NCBI RefSeq assembly: GCF_000830985.1
Contig: NZ_CP007151.1
Location: 310,001 to 374,000, forward strand
Source: Marinobacter similis
Lineage (GTDB): Bacteria; Pseudomonadota; Gammaproteobacteria; Pseudomonadales; Oleiphilaceae
DNA: 64,000 nucleotides
Direction of reading: 5' to 3'
In this document: in pieces, positions 32,447 to 41,696 of the stretch
Numbering within the stretch: position 1 is the first letter of the stretch
How the letters are laid out: every line of letters starts with the position of its first letter
Program-made: the position numbers and the translations under genes
The notes under the pieces: model-generated
Told to the model about the DNA's origin: nothing
Seen by the model: only the letters and a program-made list of their open reading frames with translations
Database searches by the model: none

Positions 32447-35400
32447 TCATTCCGCGGGGTCGTAGGCGAGGCTAGGTGCCAGCCAGCGCTCGGCCTCCGC
32501 CTTGGAGATACCTTTGCGTTCAGCATAGTCTTCAACCTGATCGGCGCCAATTTTCCCGACCGCAAAGTACTTCGATTCCGGGTGGGCGAAGTACCAGCCC
32601 GAAACGGCGGCGCTCGGTACATGGCGAAGTGTTCGGTCAGCTCGATACCGGCTGTTGATGTGGCTTCAAGCAAGCTGAACAGTGTGGCCTTCTCAGTATG
32701 CTCCGGGCAGGCAGGGTAACCCGGGGCAGGGCGAATGCCCCGGTAACGCTCTTTGATCAGATCTTCGTTGCTGAGGGTCTCATCGCCCGCATAGCCCCAG
32801 AATTCCTGACGAACCCGCTCGTGCATGCGCTCGGCAAAGGCTTCCGCCAAGCGGTCGGCCAGGGCTTTCACCATGATGGCATTGTAATCGTCGTTGTTGT
32901 CCTTGAACTCCACGGAAAACTCTTCTGCGCCAATGCCGGTGGTAACTGCAAAGCCACCCACGTAGTCGCAAGTCTCCGAACCTTCGGGCGAAATGTAATC
33001 TGACAGCGCAATCATCGGCTTGCCCGGTGCTTTTTCATCTTGCTGGCGCAGATGGTGCAGCACGGTCAATTCCTCGGAACGCTCTTCGTCCTTGTACACC
33101 ACGATGTCGTCGCCGCGACGATTGGCTGGCCAGAAACCGATAACGCCTCGGGCTTGTACCCGCTTTTCATCAATCATCTGGCGCAGAATATTCTGGGCGT
33201 CATCGAACAGGGTTCGGGCTGCTCCCCACGTTTCGGATCGTCAAAGATGCCGGGGTATTTACCGGCGATGTCCCAGGAAATGAAGAACGGTGTCCAATCG
33301 ATGTAGTCCACCAGTTCATTCAGATCATAATCCTCAAACACCTTGATGCCAGTGAAGGCTGGTTTCGGCGGGGTATAGTCGTCGAAGGAGATTTCCGGTG
33401 CTCGATTGCGCGCTTCTTTAAGCGACACCAGCTTGGTCCGGTCGCCACGGTTCTTTCTGCGCTCGCGGATCTCGTCATACTCCACGCGGGCCGCTTCGAC
33501 CAGGCCTTCCTTGCCGGTTTTGCTGAGCAGCTGGGAGGCCACGTTCACGCAGCGAGAGGCGTCGGATACGTAGAGCGCAATATCGTTCTTGTACTGGGGT
33601 TCAATCTTAACCGCGGTATGGGCCTTGGAGGTGGTTGCGCCCCCGATCATCAGCGGGATGTTGAAATCCAGGCGCTGCATTTCCCGGGCGACGTGAACCA
33701 TTTCATCCAGCGACGGCGTGATCAGGCCACTCAGCCAATGATGTCGACGTTTTCCTTTTTGGCGGTCTCAAGGATCTTGTCGCAAGGCACCATAACGCCC
33801 ATATCAATGACTTCGTAGTTATTACACTGCAGCACCACCCCGACGATGTTCTTGCCGATGTCGTGGACATCGCCTTTAACCGTGGCCATGAGGATCTTGC
33901 CCTTGGCCTTCTGATCCTCGGTCTTTTCCGCCTCAATGTAGGGAATCAGGTGCGCCACCGCCTGTTTCATCACGCGAGCGCTTTTCACCACCTGGGGCAG
34001 GAACATCTTGCCGTCGCCGAACAGATCACCGACCACGTTCATGCCGTCCATCAGCGGCCCTTCGATGACCTCAATCGGATGAGTGGCGTTCTGCCGGCAT
34101 TCCTCGGTGTCGTCAATGATGTAGTTGGTGATGCCTTTCACCAGTGCGTGCTCAAGCCGTTTTTTTACCGGCCATTCGCGCCAGGCCAGGTCTTCTTCCT
34201 GGGTCTTGCCACCTTTGCCCTTGAAGCGCTCGGCAATTTCCAGCAGTCGGTCGGTAGAATCTTCGCGCCGATTGAGCACGACATCCTCGACCCGTTCCTT
34301 CAGCTCAGGTTCGATTTCATCGTAAATCACCAGCTGGCCCGGGTTCACAATACCCATGTTCATACCGGCCTTGATGGCGTGGTACAGGAACACCGAGTGA
34401 ATCGCCTCGCGCACTACATCGTTACCACGGAACGAGAAGGACACGTTACTGACGCCGCCGGAGATGGAGGCGTGCGGCAGGTTCTCGCGAATCCAGCGTG
34501 TGGCGTTGATGAAATCGACCGCGTAGTTGTTGTGCTCTTCGATGCCGGTAGCAATGGCAAAGATGTTGGGGTCGAAGATGATATCCGCCGGATTGAAGCC
34601 GATTCCGGTCAGGACATCGTAAGAGCGTTTGCAGATTTCAGTCTTGCGCTCGTAGGTATCCGCCTGGCCCTGCTCATCAAAGGCCATGACCACCACGGCG
34701 GCGCCGTAGCGCATGCAGTCTCTGGCGCGTTTGATGAACTCTTCTTCGCCTTCTTTCAGGCTGATGGAATTCACCACCGCCTTGCCCTGGATACAGCGCA
34801 GACCGGCTTCGATCACCTCCCACTTGGAGGAGTCGATCATGATCGGTACGCGAGAGATGTCCGGCTCGGAGGCCACCAGGTTCAGGAAGGTTACCATGAC
34901 CTCCTTGGACTCCAGCATGCCTTCGTCCATGTTGATGTCGATGATCTGGGCACCGTTTTCAACCTGGTCTCGGGCAACGCTCAGGGCTTCCTCGTACTGC
35001 TCCTCTTTGATCAGGCGCAGGAAACGTTTGGAGCCGGTAACGTTGGTGCGCTCGCCGACGTTGATGAACAGGGTGTTTTCATCACCGGTGAACGGTTCCA
35101 GACCAGACAGGCGTAAGGCTTTCTTGCGCTCCGGGATCTTCCGGGGCGGATACTTGGCTACCGTGTTGGCGATGGCCTCAATGTGCTCAGGGCGGGAGCC
35201 GCAGCAACCACCGATGATGTTCAGGAAACCATCGCGGGCAAAGCCTTCAATGATCTCCGCCATTTCTTCCGGAGTCTGGTCGTATTCGCCAAATTCGTTG
35301 GGCAGGCCGGCATTGGGATGGGCGCTGACGTAGGTTTCGGCCTTGGCCGAAAGCTCTTCCACGTAAGGCCGGAGCGCATCCGCACCAAGTGCACAGTTCA

Positions 35401-36142
35401 GGCCCACGGAGATTGGTTGGGTGTGGGCGACAGAGTTCCAGAACGCTTCTGTGGTCTGGCCTGACAGCGTACGGCCCGAAGCATCGGTGATGGTGCCGGA
35501 GATCATGATCGGCAGGGCAATGCCGCTGTCTTCAAAATATTGCTGGGTGGCGTAAATGGCCGCCTTGGCATTCAGGGTGTCGAAAATCGTTTCGATCAGG
35601 ATGAGATCGCTGCCACCCTCGACCAGGCCCTCGACCGCCTCATAGTAGTTGTCGACCAGGGTCTGGAAATCAACATTACGGTAGCCGGGGTTGTTCACAT
35701 CCGGCGAAATGGACGCTGTGCGCGATGTTGGCCCCACGGCCCCGGCCACGAAGCGCGGCTTGTTCGGATTACGGGCGGTAAACTCATCAGCAACATCACG
35801 GGCAAGCTTTGCGGCGGCTACGTTCAATTCCTTGGCAATGCTCTCCAGGCCGTAGTCCGCCTGCGACAGCTGGGTGGAATTGAAGGTGTTGGTTTCAATG
35901 ATGTCCGCGCCGGCATCCAGGTAGTCCGCGTGGATGGTACGGAGCAGGGCAGGTTGGGTCAGGTTCAGCAGATCGTTATTGCCCTGGACCTCGCGGTCAT
36001 AGTCTGCAAACCGATCGCCACGAAACGCCTGTTCGTCCAGCTTGAGGTTCTGGATCATGGTGCCCATGCCGCCGTCAAGCACTACGATACGTTCCTTCAG
36101 AGCGGTTTGGAGCTGTTCCAGGCGGGTGTTGCGATCGGTCAT
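32447..36142 (-). CDS. metH: Cobalamin-dependent methionine synthase (three frameshifts)
   Basis: Methylates homocysteine from 5-methyltetrahydrofolate via cobalamin. Domains in order: homocysteine/zinc domain ([22 protein letters not shown] with zinc cysteines near nt 35210), pterin-binding domain ([23 protein letters not shown]), cobalamin domain (cap plus [19 protein letters not shown] with the axial His near nt 33862), and the AdoMet activation domain ([15 protein letters not shown] near nt 32715). Single-base losses near 33735, 33222 and 32616 split it into four frames; the true C-terminus reads [12 protein letters not shown], stopping at 32447. Repaired length is 1232 aa, as expected. 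ATG 36142. Confidence 0.95.
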
Positions 36143-36302
36143 ATCAATATTTCCGGAAGTCGTTTGTTACGTAGTATTTGTGTCAATGGCGCGGGATCAT
36201 AGCAAAAATGCGCAAGCCCGTCTTAGTACGAATGACGATTATCAAGTGCCCATTTTTAAGGCGCGTCCGGGGCTTGGCGTAGGTAGAAGTCATTAGCCCC
36301 AT

Positions 36303-36329
36303 AAAGACCTAGTATTTTACTTGGTCTTT
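36303..36329. promoter_or_regulatory. Inverted repeat in the metH-nfuA divergent region
   Basis: AAAGACCTAGTA-TTT-TACTTGGTCTTT: two 12-bp arms with one mismatch around a 3-base centre, 55 bp before nfuA and 160 bp before metH. It could be an operator for the divergent pair or a hairpin in the nfuA leader. No factor can be named. Confidence 0.5.
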
Positions 36330-36384
36330 CATGTTCCGACGAAGTCCCTTAAAATAAATTCAAACTTTCAAACGGGTTTACAAC

Positions 36385-36970
36385 ATGGCATTGGTTACTG
36401 TGACAGATCCCGCACGGGATTATCTTGCACAACTCATCGAAAAGCAGGACGTGGAAGGCATGGGCGTGCGTATCTTCGTGACCCAGCCCGGCACAAAGAA
36501 CGCCGAGACCTGCCTGGCCTATTGCCCGCCCAACGAGGTCGTTCCGACTGACGAACAGGTCGATCTGGAAAGGTTCACCCTGTACCTTGATCACAACTCG
36601 GTTCCTTTCCTGGAAGAAGCGTTTGTGGATTACTCCAAGGATCAGATGGGTGGACAGCTCACGATCAACTCCGAACGCCAAAGTTCCGAATGTTTCCGAT
36701 GACGCTCCGCTGCCGGATCGCGTCAACTATGTGCTGGCTTCCGAGATCAACCCGAACCTGGCGGCCCACGGTGGTGATGTTTCCCTGGTGGAAATCGTTG
36801 ACGAGTCAGTGGCGGTGCTGCGCTTTGGTGGCGGATGCCAGGGTTGCTCTGCGGTCAGCCTGACCTTGAAACAGGGTGTTGAAACCACGCTGAAAGAGCG
36901 GGTTCCAGAAATCACCGCTGTGCGCGACGTGACCGACCATACCAACACCGAAAACGCTTACTACCAGTAA
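36385..36970 (+). CDS. nfuA: Fe-S cluster biogenesis protein NfuA (one frameshift)
   Basis: Carrier that receives [4Fe-4S] clusters and hands them to client enzymes. The N-terminal degenerate A-type domain ([20 protein letters not shown]) lacks the scaffold cysteine set of IscA, as in NfuA; the C-terminal Nfu domain carries the CxxC cluster ligand in [17 protein letters not shown]. Two bases are missing near nt 36671 ([18 protein letters not shown] expected; CCCC read as CC). Repaired length is 195 aa. It is divergent from metH with 242 bp between. Confidence 0.93.
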
Positions 36971-37238
36971 AAGTCCTGCCCGCACCCGCCAGCCTTCGAT
37001 GGGTGGCGGGTCAGCGCCCAACCAAGGGTGCTGCCGAATAACCGGGCTTTTTCTGGCTGCACGGCCAATGTCTCCCGGTTTCAATCGCCCCAATATCAAC
37101 CACCTATACTGACGTCACAGAGATGTGCAGACAGGGGTGGTAAATTGTAGGGCTATGGCTGTCGTTACATGGCTATAGCGTTACCTCGGCTATCATCATC
37201 CTCAGTATCGGCTGCAACATCCGGAATCGGGGTTTCAT

Positions 37239-38450
37239 TTGTTCGACATTACGCTGCTTTCCTTGCCCCTAATGGCTGCCCTCGTTGGTTGGTTCACCAA
37301 TTGGCTGGCCATCCAGATGTCTTTTTATCCGGTTCAGTTCATCGGCGTCGGCTCTTTCGGCTGGCAGGGTGTGATTCCCCGCAAGGCGGAGAAAATGGCG
37401 CACATCTGCATTGATCGTACACTCCAGCAGTTTGGCGATCTGCAATCGGTGTATCAGCAACTGGAGCCCCAGCGAATTGTTGAGCAGGTTATTTCGCAAG
37501 TGACGCCGCGACTGGATGAATACATTGATGAGGTCATGTACGAGATCCAGCCGGTGCTATGGGACAATTTGCCCCTTTTCTTGAAAAGGCGAGTGTATCA
37601 ATGGGCGAGGGAGCAGTTGCCGGCGCGGGTAGAAGAGCTGGTTGAAGATTTTGGTGATGATCTGGACGATCTCGTTGATCTCAAGGCCTTGCTGAGCCGG
37701 GAGCTTCGCCAGCACCCGGACCTGATGAATCGCATCTTTCAGCAGGCAGGAGCCGTGGAACTGCGATCGGTGATCAACCGCGGCGCGATTATTGGCGGCA
37801 TCCTCGGCGCTGCATTGATCCCCTTGTGGACCCGGTATCCTGAGCCCTGGTTGCTGCCAGTCGGCGGCTTTGCCATTGGCTTTATCACCAACTGGCTGGC
37901 CATCAACCTGATTTTCGCGCCACTTCAGCCTCGGCGAATCTTGTTCTGGAAAATCCAGGGCCTGTTTTTGCGTCGGCAGCCGGAAATCAGCGATGTCTGG
38001 GCCAGGCTGGTGGCAGAAGAGCTCATTACGGTGGAGAAGGTCGCCGATGCCATGCTGAACGGGGCTCGTGGCGATCGCACCCGCGCTATCATCCAAAAGC
38101 ACCTGAGACCCTTGCTTGATAACTCTGCAGTCATGAAACTGACTGCCCAGGTAACGGTCGGAATGACCGGCTACACCGAATTGAAGAAAGTGATGAACCA
38201 GAAGGCAGTACTCGCAACCCGGGACGTTTTCAGTGATCCGGCCTTTAATCGTGAGCGGGCGCCGATTGTAGCGGGTGTGCTTGCAGAACAGATGAGGGCC
38301 CTTGGGCCTCGGGAGTTCCAGGATATTCTGCGCCCGGCCTTTCGTGAGGAAGAATTTCGGCTGATGCTGGTCGGCGGTGCCTTCGGCGCGTTGGCCGGAT
38401 TGGCCCAGTTTGTATCATTGGTGGCTCTGAACATCCGAATACCCATCTAG
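37239..38450 (+). CDS. DUF445 family inner-membrane protein
   Basis: Two copies of the DUF445 motif are visible: LMAALVGWFTNWLAIQMSFYP at the N-terminus and LPVGGFAIGFITNWLAINLIFAP near nt 37855, each a membrane hairpin ending in TNWLAI. A third hydrophobic stretch (LMLVGGAFGALAGLAQFVSLV) lies at the C-terminus, with helical, charged domains between. Function is unknown. Translation starts at TTG 37239 after GGGG; no ATG precedes the first membrane segment. 403 aa, frame intact. The 268-bp gap before it has no clear gene. Confidence 0.85.
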   Translation: MFDITLLSLPLMAALVGWFTNWLAIQMSFYPVQFIGVGSFGWQGVIPRKAEKMAHICIDRTLQQFGDLQSVYQQLEPQRIVEQVISQVTPRLDEYIDEVMYEIQPVLWDNLPLFLKRRVYQWAREQLPARVEELVEDFGDDLDDLVDLKALLSRELRQHPDLMNRIFQQAGAVELRSVINRGAIIGGILGAALIPLWTRYPEPWLLPVGGFAIGFITNWLAINLIFAPLQPRRILFWKIQGLFLRRQPEISDVWARLVAEELITVEKVADAMLNGARGDRTRAIIQKHLRPLLDNSAVMKLTAQVTVGMTGYTELKKVMNQKAVLATRDVFSDPAFNRERAPIVAGVLAEQMRALGPREFQDILRPAFREEEFRLMLVGGAFGALAGLAQFVSLVALNIRIPI

Positions 38451-38473
38451 GCTCGTGGAGCGGGAGAAACTTT

Positions 38474-38848
38474 ATGCCAGCGTGGGCAGACATAGCACTA
38501 CAGGTACTCGTTACAGCAGTAACCGTAATTCTGGTTCTGGCGGGATTCTGGCGTTTCGTAGCACGCCCGCACCTCGACCGGAAAGTTGCCGAGTTGATCG
38601 AGGCGACTCAGGACATCGAGCCAAAGGTGACTCGCGGCGTTAAAAAAGGTGTTTCCGAGGTCATCAGGGATTTGCCGGAGAGTGCGCTGGATGGCACGGT
38701 TCGGGAGTCGACCCGCCAGTTCCTGAAGTTTGGTTCGGGGCTGTTTGAAAATGGTCTGAGTAGCTTCCTCGGAACAGCCTCGGATCTGGAGCGCGAGTCC
38801 GCGCAAGATCGCGAAAAACCGAAGCCAGACACTCCCTCTACGCGCTGA
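38474..38848 (+). CDS. Hypothetical single-pass membrane protein
   Basis: One N-terminal membrane segment (about residues 7-29, IALQVLVTAVTVILVLAGFWRFV) followed by a charged, probably helical tail (LDRKVAELIEATQDIEPKVTRGVKKGVSEV) and a polar C-terminus. I recognise no domain. ATG 38474 follows GGGAG and lies 23 bp after the DUF445 stop, so they are probably co-transcribed and may act together at the inner membrane. 124 aa, frame intact, convergent with tusE. Confidence 0.6.
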   Translation: MPAWADIALQVLVTAVTVILVLAGFWRFVARPHLDRKVAELIEATQDIEPKVTRGVKKGVSEVIRDLPESALDGTVRESTRQFLKFGSGLFENGLSSFLGTASDLERESAQDREKPKPDTPSTR

Positions 38849-38851
38849 GCA

Positions 38852-39175
38852 TCAAAGGCAGTTGGTCGGCCTTGGCAGGCCGGCAATCCGGCAAGCGGTT
38901 TTCGCTGGAGTGCCGGGAAACAGCTGCATCAGATAGATGCTATTGCCTTTCTCTTCGCCCATGGCGTCTTTAACCGCCTTAACGAACAGTCGGTTTGAGG
39001 GCGGTGAAATTTCATGTTCTTTGTAAAAAACCCTCAGAAACGTGATGATTTCCCAGTGATTTTCATCTAGTTCCAGTCCATCCTCAGCGGCAATTTCAAT
39101 TGCAACGTCCGGGTCCCAGGCCCAGGCGTCTTCCAGAAAGCCCTCGTTATTTCTCTCGGGAGTGGTTCTAGTCAT
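38852..39175 (-). CDS. tusE: TusE/DsrC-family sulfur carrier with both C-terminal cysteines
   Basis: Receives persulfide sulfur from the TusBCD complex and passes it toward MnmA for 2-thiouridine in tRNA wobble positions. The flexible C-terminal arm reads TACRIAGLPRPTNCL: Cys106 is the penultimate family cysteine, and Cys95 stands ten residues before it. That second cysteine is typical of DsrC of sulfur oxidisers and sulfate reducers, while E. coli TusE has Thr there. No dsrAB is in the window, and the neighbours tusBCD fit a Tus role. 107 aa, frame intact. Last gene of tusDCBE. Confidence 0.88.
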   Translation of the reverse strand: MTRTTPERNNEGFLEDAWAWDPDVAIEIAAEDGLELDENHWEIITFLRVFYKEHEISPPSNRLFVKAVKDAMGEEKGNSIYLMQLFPGTPAKTACRIAGLPRPTNCL

Positions 39176-39178
39176 GAT

Positions 39179-39459
39179 TCACCAACTGATGACACGTTCT
39201 GCTTGCAGGGTAAGGTTAACCAGTTCGGAGTAGTCGATGGGTGCGGCCCCCAGGTTTTTATCGGACAAACCGCGAGCATTCAGGTCGCCTTCAATTGCAT
39301 AGGTCGGTACCGAGCTCAGTGCCTTGGATGCGACCAGCCCGAGTACGCCGTTCTCCGTCAATGCCACCGCATCGTCCGGGCCAGGGTGCCCAGGCACTCG
39401 GTAAATCGCGGGTGGTCCGGGGTTTTGTTGAGTATGTGAAGAGTGTGCAATCGGTTCAT
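39179..39459 (-). CDS. tusB: Sulfur-relay subunit TusB/DsrH (one frameshift)
   Basis: Smallest subunit of the TusBCD heterohexamer that relays sulfur from IscS/TusA to TusE. The N-terminus MNRLHTLHILNKTPDHPRF starts at ATG 39459, and the repaired sequence continues GPDDAVALTENGVLGLVASK to the end at QAERVISW. One G is missing at about 39380-39383. Repaired length is 93 aa, as for the family. It lies 34 bp after tusC and 3 bp before tusE, in operon order. Confidence 0.85.
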
Positions 39460-39493
39460 CGTTAGCTGTCCGAGTGGTTGTTCATCAAGCAAG

Positions 39494-39844
39494 TTATCCC
39501 GCGAACGCGGTTTGGGAGTATTGGGCCAGCAGGTCCGCGTTGGCATCGGCCAGCTGCACCCCGTCGATCATGGCCTCGCTGTCGAGGTTGTAACGCTGGC
39601 AGGCAGTTCGATCGGCCAGGATAGCTTCAATACCAAAAATAGGGGCGGCAGCCAGGTTTTTTTCCAGGGACTTCTGCTCAATATCAGCAGTGTTCTGCGC
39701 TTTGCGTAGCCAGTTTACGCCAGCGCCTGTGAACAGCAGACTGGCCGGCTGGTCGAAGGCGGCCAGGGAAAAGGCCATATCGAGCGCCTCACGGCCCGCC
39801 CAGGTGCCGTAGGGTGGCTGATCGATGATGATGAGCATGGCCAT
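39494..39844 (-). CDS. tusC: Sulfur-relay subunit TusC/DsrF
   Basis: DsrE/F-fold subunit of TusBCD. MLIIIDQPPYGTWAGREALDMAFSLAAFDQP is the family N-terminus (beta strand, PYGT turn and helix); LFTGAGVNWL follows. 116 aa, frame intact. It starts two bases after the tusD stop. It carries structural rather than persulfide-forming function in characterised Tus complexes. Confidence 0.9.
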   Translation of the reverse strand: MAMLIIIDQPPYGTWAGREALDMAFSLAAFDQPASLLFTGAGVNWLRKAQNTADIEQKSLEKNLAAAPIFGIEAILADRTACQRYNLDSEAMIDGVQLADANADLLAQYSQTAFAG

Positions 39845-39846
39845 AG

Positions 39847-40275
39847 TCAGGCTCCCGCGTGGAAGTAGATAGTCCTGGTCGACTTGATGTTGCCTTCAAC
39901 CCATTCCCCCAGACCTGCGATCGTGAAGGGGGGCAGCAGATTGTTGGCGCCGAGTTGATAGCGTTTCTGCTCGTCGCTGTCCACCAGTCCCCGACGCAAT
40001 GCCGATGCAATGCATGCCATCCCAGGAACCTCATGCTCCTCCAGGAACGCCGCCCAGTGCTTTGGCCAGTGGGTCTCGTCTGACGGGGCTGTTACCAGCG
40101 CTGAGGCCAGGTGTACGCCATCGCCATAGAGAAAGACCCGGTCAATGGTGTGGCCAGCCGCTACGGTGGCCTTGGCGAAGCTGAGCGCGGTCTGCGGCGC
40201 CTGAGAAGAATAGGGTGCTCCGGTGATAACCAGGGTAAACGACGGATGTTCGGTGTCGGGTGTGGACTGGGTCAT
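39847..40275 (-). CDS. tusD: Sulfurtransferase subunit TusD/DsrE
   Basis: Active subunit of TusBCD; the persulfide-carrying cysteine is C88 in VPGMACIASALRRGLVD. N-terminal FTLVITGAPYSSQAPQTALSFA and FLYGDGVHLAS are family motifs. 142 aa, frame intact. First gene of tusDCBE; a terminator separates it from the Bax-inhibitor-like gene upstream, so its promoter should lie between 40275 and about 40317. Confidence 0.92.
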   Translation of the reverse strand: MTQSTPDTEHPSFTLVITGAPYSSQAPQTALSFAKATVAAGHTIDRVFLYGDGVHLASALVTAPSDETHWPKHWAAFLEEHEVPGMACIASALRRGLVDSDEQKRYQLGANNLLPPFTIAGLGEWVEGNIKSTRTIYFHAGA

Positions 40276-40316
40276 GGTGATGATTCTGGCCAGAAAGTTT
40301 TCAGTTTACAGAAAGC

Positions 40317-40339
40317 AAAAACCCCGGCAAAGGCCGGGG
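40317..40339 (-). terminator. Rho-independent terminator after the Bax-inhibitor-like gene
   Basis: On the minus strand CCCCGGC-CTTT-GCCGGGG is followed by T5. It lies between the stop of the membrane-protein gene (40365) and the start of tusD (40275). Confidence 0.88.
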
Positions 40340-40364
40340 CTCGCTTGACGATCTCAGCCTAGGC

Positions 40365-41063
40365 TCAGTCGTCGCCGCTGAAGGCAGACAGCAGGTGCAG
40401 CAGGCTGACAAACAGGTTGTAGATCGATACGTACAGACCAACCGTAGCGATGATGTAGTTGCGCTCACCGCCTTTGATGATCTGGCTGGTTTCAAACAGG
40501 ATCATGATCGAGGCAAAGATGGTGAAGCCGGCCGATACTGCCAGTTGCAGCACTGAGCTTTCCATAAAGAAGGCCAGCAGCATGGCACCAATCAAGACGA
40601 ACGCGCCGGCTGTCAGGAAGCTGGACAGGAAGCTGAAGTCTTTCTTGGTGATGATCGCCGTTGCAGACAGACCCACGAAAGCGACAGCTGTCAGGGCCAG
40701 GGCCTGGGCAACAATCTGGGATGCGCCAGCGGCCACGAATGCACCGATGATCGGGCCCAGGGTATAACCCATGAAACCGGTCAGTGCGAAGGTGGTCACG
40801 ATGCCCCACGGGCTGTTCTTCAACTTATAGGTGGCGAACAGCAGGCCGATGTAACCCACGATGGTGATGAGAAAACCAGGATGGGTGCCGTTCATGTTCA
40901 GGAATGCGGTCAGTGCCGAGAACGCCAGAGTCATGCCCAGGAGCATGTAGGTGTTCCGCAACACATTCATGGCATCTGCGCTGATACCGGTCGTCGCGCG
41001 CTCGGTCTGGGGTGCTGAATAAGCTCCCTGATTGTTCTGAGCGCCGAATCGTCTGTCTTCCAT
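40365..41063 (-). CDS. Bax inhibitor-1/YccA family inner-membrane protein
   Basis: Seven hydrophobic segments follow a polar N-terminus of about 45 residues; the UPF0005 signature region is FALTGFMGYTLGPIIGAFV, and the protein ends in AFSGDD, whose acidic residues resemble the proposed di-aspartyl pH sensor of the family. In E. coli YccA modulates FtsH; here function is inferred only from family. ATG 41063 has GGAG seven bases upstream and gives 232 aa; ATG 41105 is an alternative. Its place beside tusDCBE and tRNA-Ser matches pseudomonads as I remember them. Confidence 0.88.
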   Translation of the reverse strand: MEDRRFGAQNNQGAYSAPQTERATTGISADAMNVLRNTYMLLGMTLAFSALTAFLNMNGTHPGFLITIVGYIGLLFATYKLKNSPWGIVTTFALTGFMGYTLGPIIGAFVAAGASQIVAQALALTAVAFVGLSATAIITKKDFSFLSSFLTAGAFVLIGAMLLAFFMESSVLQLAVSAGFTIFASIMILFETSQIIKGGERNYIIATVGLYVSIYNLFVSLLHLLSAFSGDD

Positions 41064-41209
41064 TGTCTTCTCCGTTGATAACGTCTGGATACTGTGTTCC
41101 ATCATAGTGTCAGAATCACAACTTTCAATCGTTTACGACAGGAAACTGCCGTGTGGATTTGATTAAATGGCGGTAATGTTAGAAATTCAAGCCGGATTCA
41201 GGTGAGGCG

Positions 41210-41237
41210 TTGACAGCGCAGGCAATTCCGGTATCAT
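41210..41237 (+). promoter_or_regulatory. Strong sigma70 promoter for tRNA-Ser
   Basis: Consensus TTGACA and TATCAT with a 16-bp spacer, 36 bp before the mature tRNA 5' end, followed by a G/C-rich discriminator (GCTCCCCGC) typical of stringently controlled stable-RNA promoters. Confidence 0.8.
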
Positions 41238-41272
41238 GCTCCCCGCTGTCGCAAGGCAGTAATGGAAAAAAC

Positions 41273-41363
41273 GGTGGGCTGGCAGAGTGGCTGAATGCAG
41301 CGGTCTTGAAAACCGCCGAAGGTTAGTAGCCTTCCCGGGGTTCGAATCCCTGGCCCACCGCCA
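41273..41363 (+). tRNA. tRNA-Ser(UGA), class II with long variable arm
   Basis: Acceptor GGTGGGC pairs with GCCCACC, and CCA is encoded. The anticodon stem-loop GCGGT-CTTGAAA-ACCGC has anticodon TGA (reads UCA/UCG-type serine codons). A long variable arm (CGAAGGTTAGTAGCCTTCC) and the T-arm CCGGGG-TTCGAAT-CCCTGG follow. 91 nt with CCA. A T6 tract follows directly. Confidence 0.97.
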
Positions 41364-41696
41364 TTTTTTCATGTCTCAGTTTGTTCCCCTCTTTGACTAT
41401 CACACCTCTTGATCTTGTACGTTCAGAATCTTTTCTGACTCGACCTGCGTGACTTTTTTTCCTGTTTAATATTCATCTTTTGTAAAACTACCACCTTTGC
41501 TGCAGAGCTTCGTTCAATCGCGCACTTAAAACGTGCGTTTGAAAAAGTGACGCCTCACTTTGGTACCGCGATACATCATTTCTAAACCGTCGTTTGTTCT
41601 AAAAATCGCTCTGTAACATCCGCAAACAAAGGCTGGGCGATTTTTGGCCTGCTACTTGCTGTTCCTCGGTTGTATCTTCAACTTAGGAATTTCCGA
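41364..41696 (+). other. AT-rich non-coding stretch between tRNA-Ser and the hydrolase gene
   Basis: 333 bp with no credible gene on either strand. It begins with a T6 tract after the tRNA and contains several T runs. Near its end a perfect 9-bp inverted repeat, AAAAATCGC (41601-41609) and GCGATTTTT (41637-41645), encloses 27 bases; it may be a leader hairpin or bidirectional terminator. A shorter CGCAC/GTGCG hairpin is near 41521-41537. No integrase remnant or tRNA-end direct repeat was found by eye. Confidence 0.6.

Noticed and set aside
33863..35116. 417-codon open frame on the plus strand opposite metH
   Set aside because: Antisense shadow of the well-conserved MetH pterin and cobalamin domains; low-complexity His/Val/Asp-rich translation.
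32447..36142. metH as a degraded pseudogene
   Set aside because: All domains and catalytic residues are intact; only three single-base losses separate the frames.
36971..37238. Possible small RNA or terminator in the nfuA-DUF445 gap
   Set aside because: A CCCGCC/GGCGGG stem is present, but there is no T tract, no promoter-like pair and no credible reading frame.
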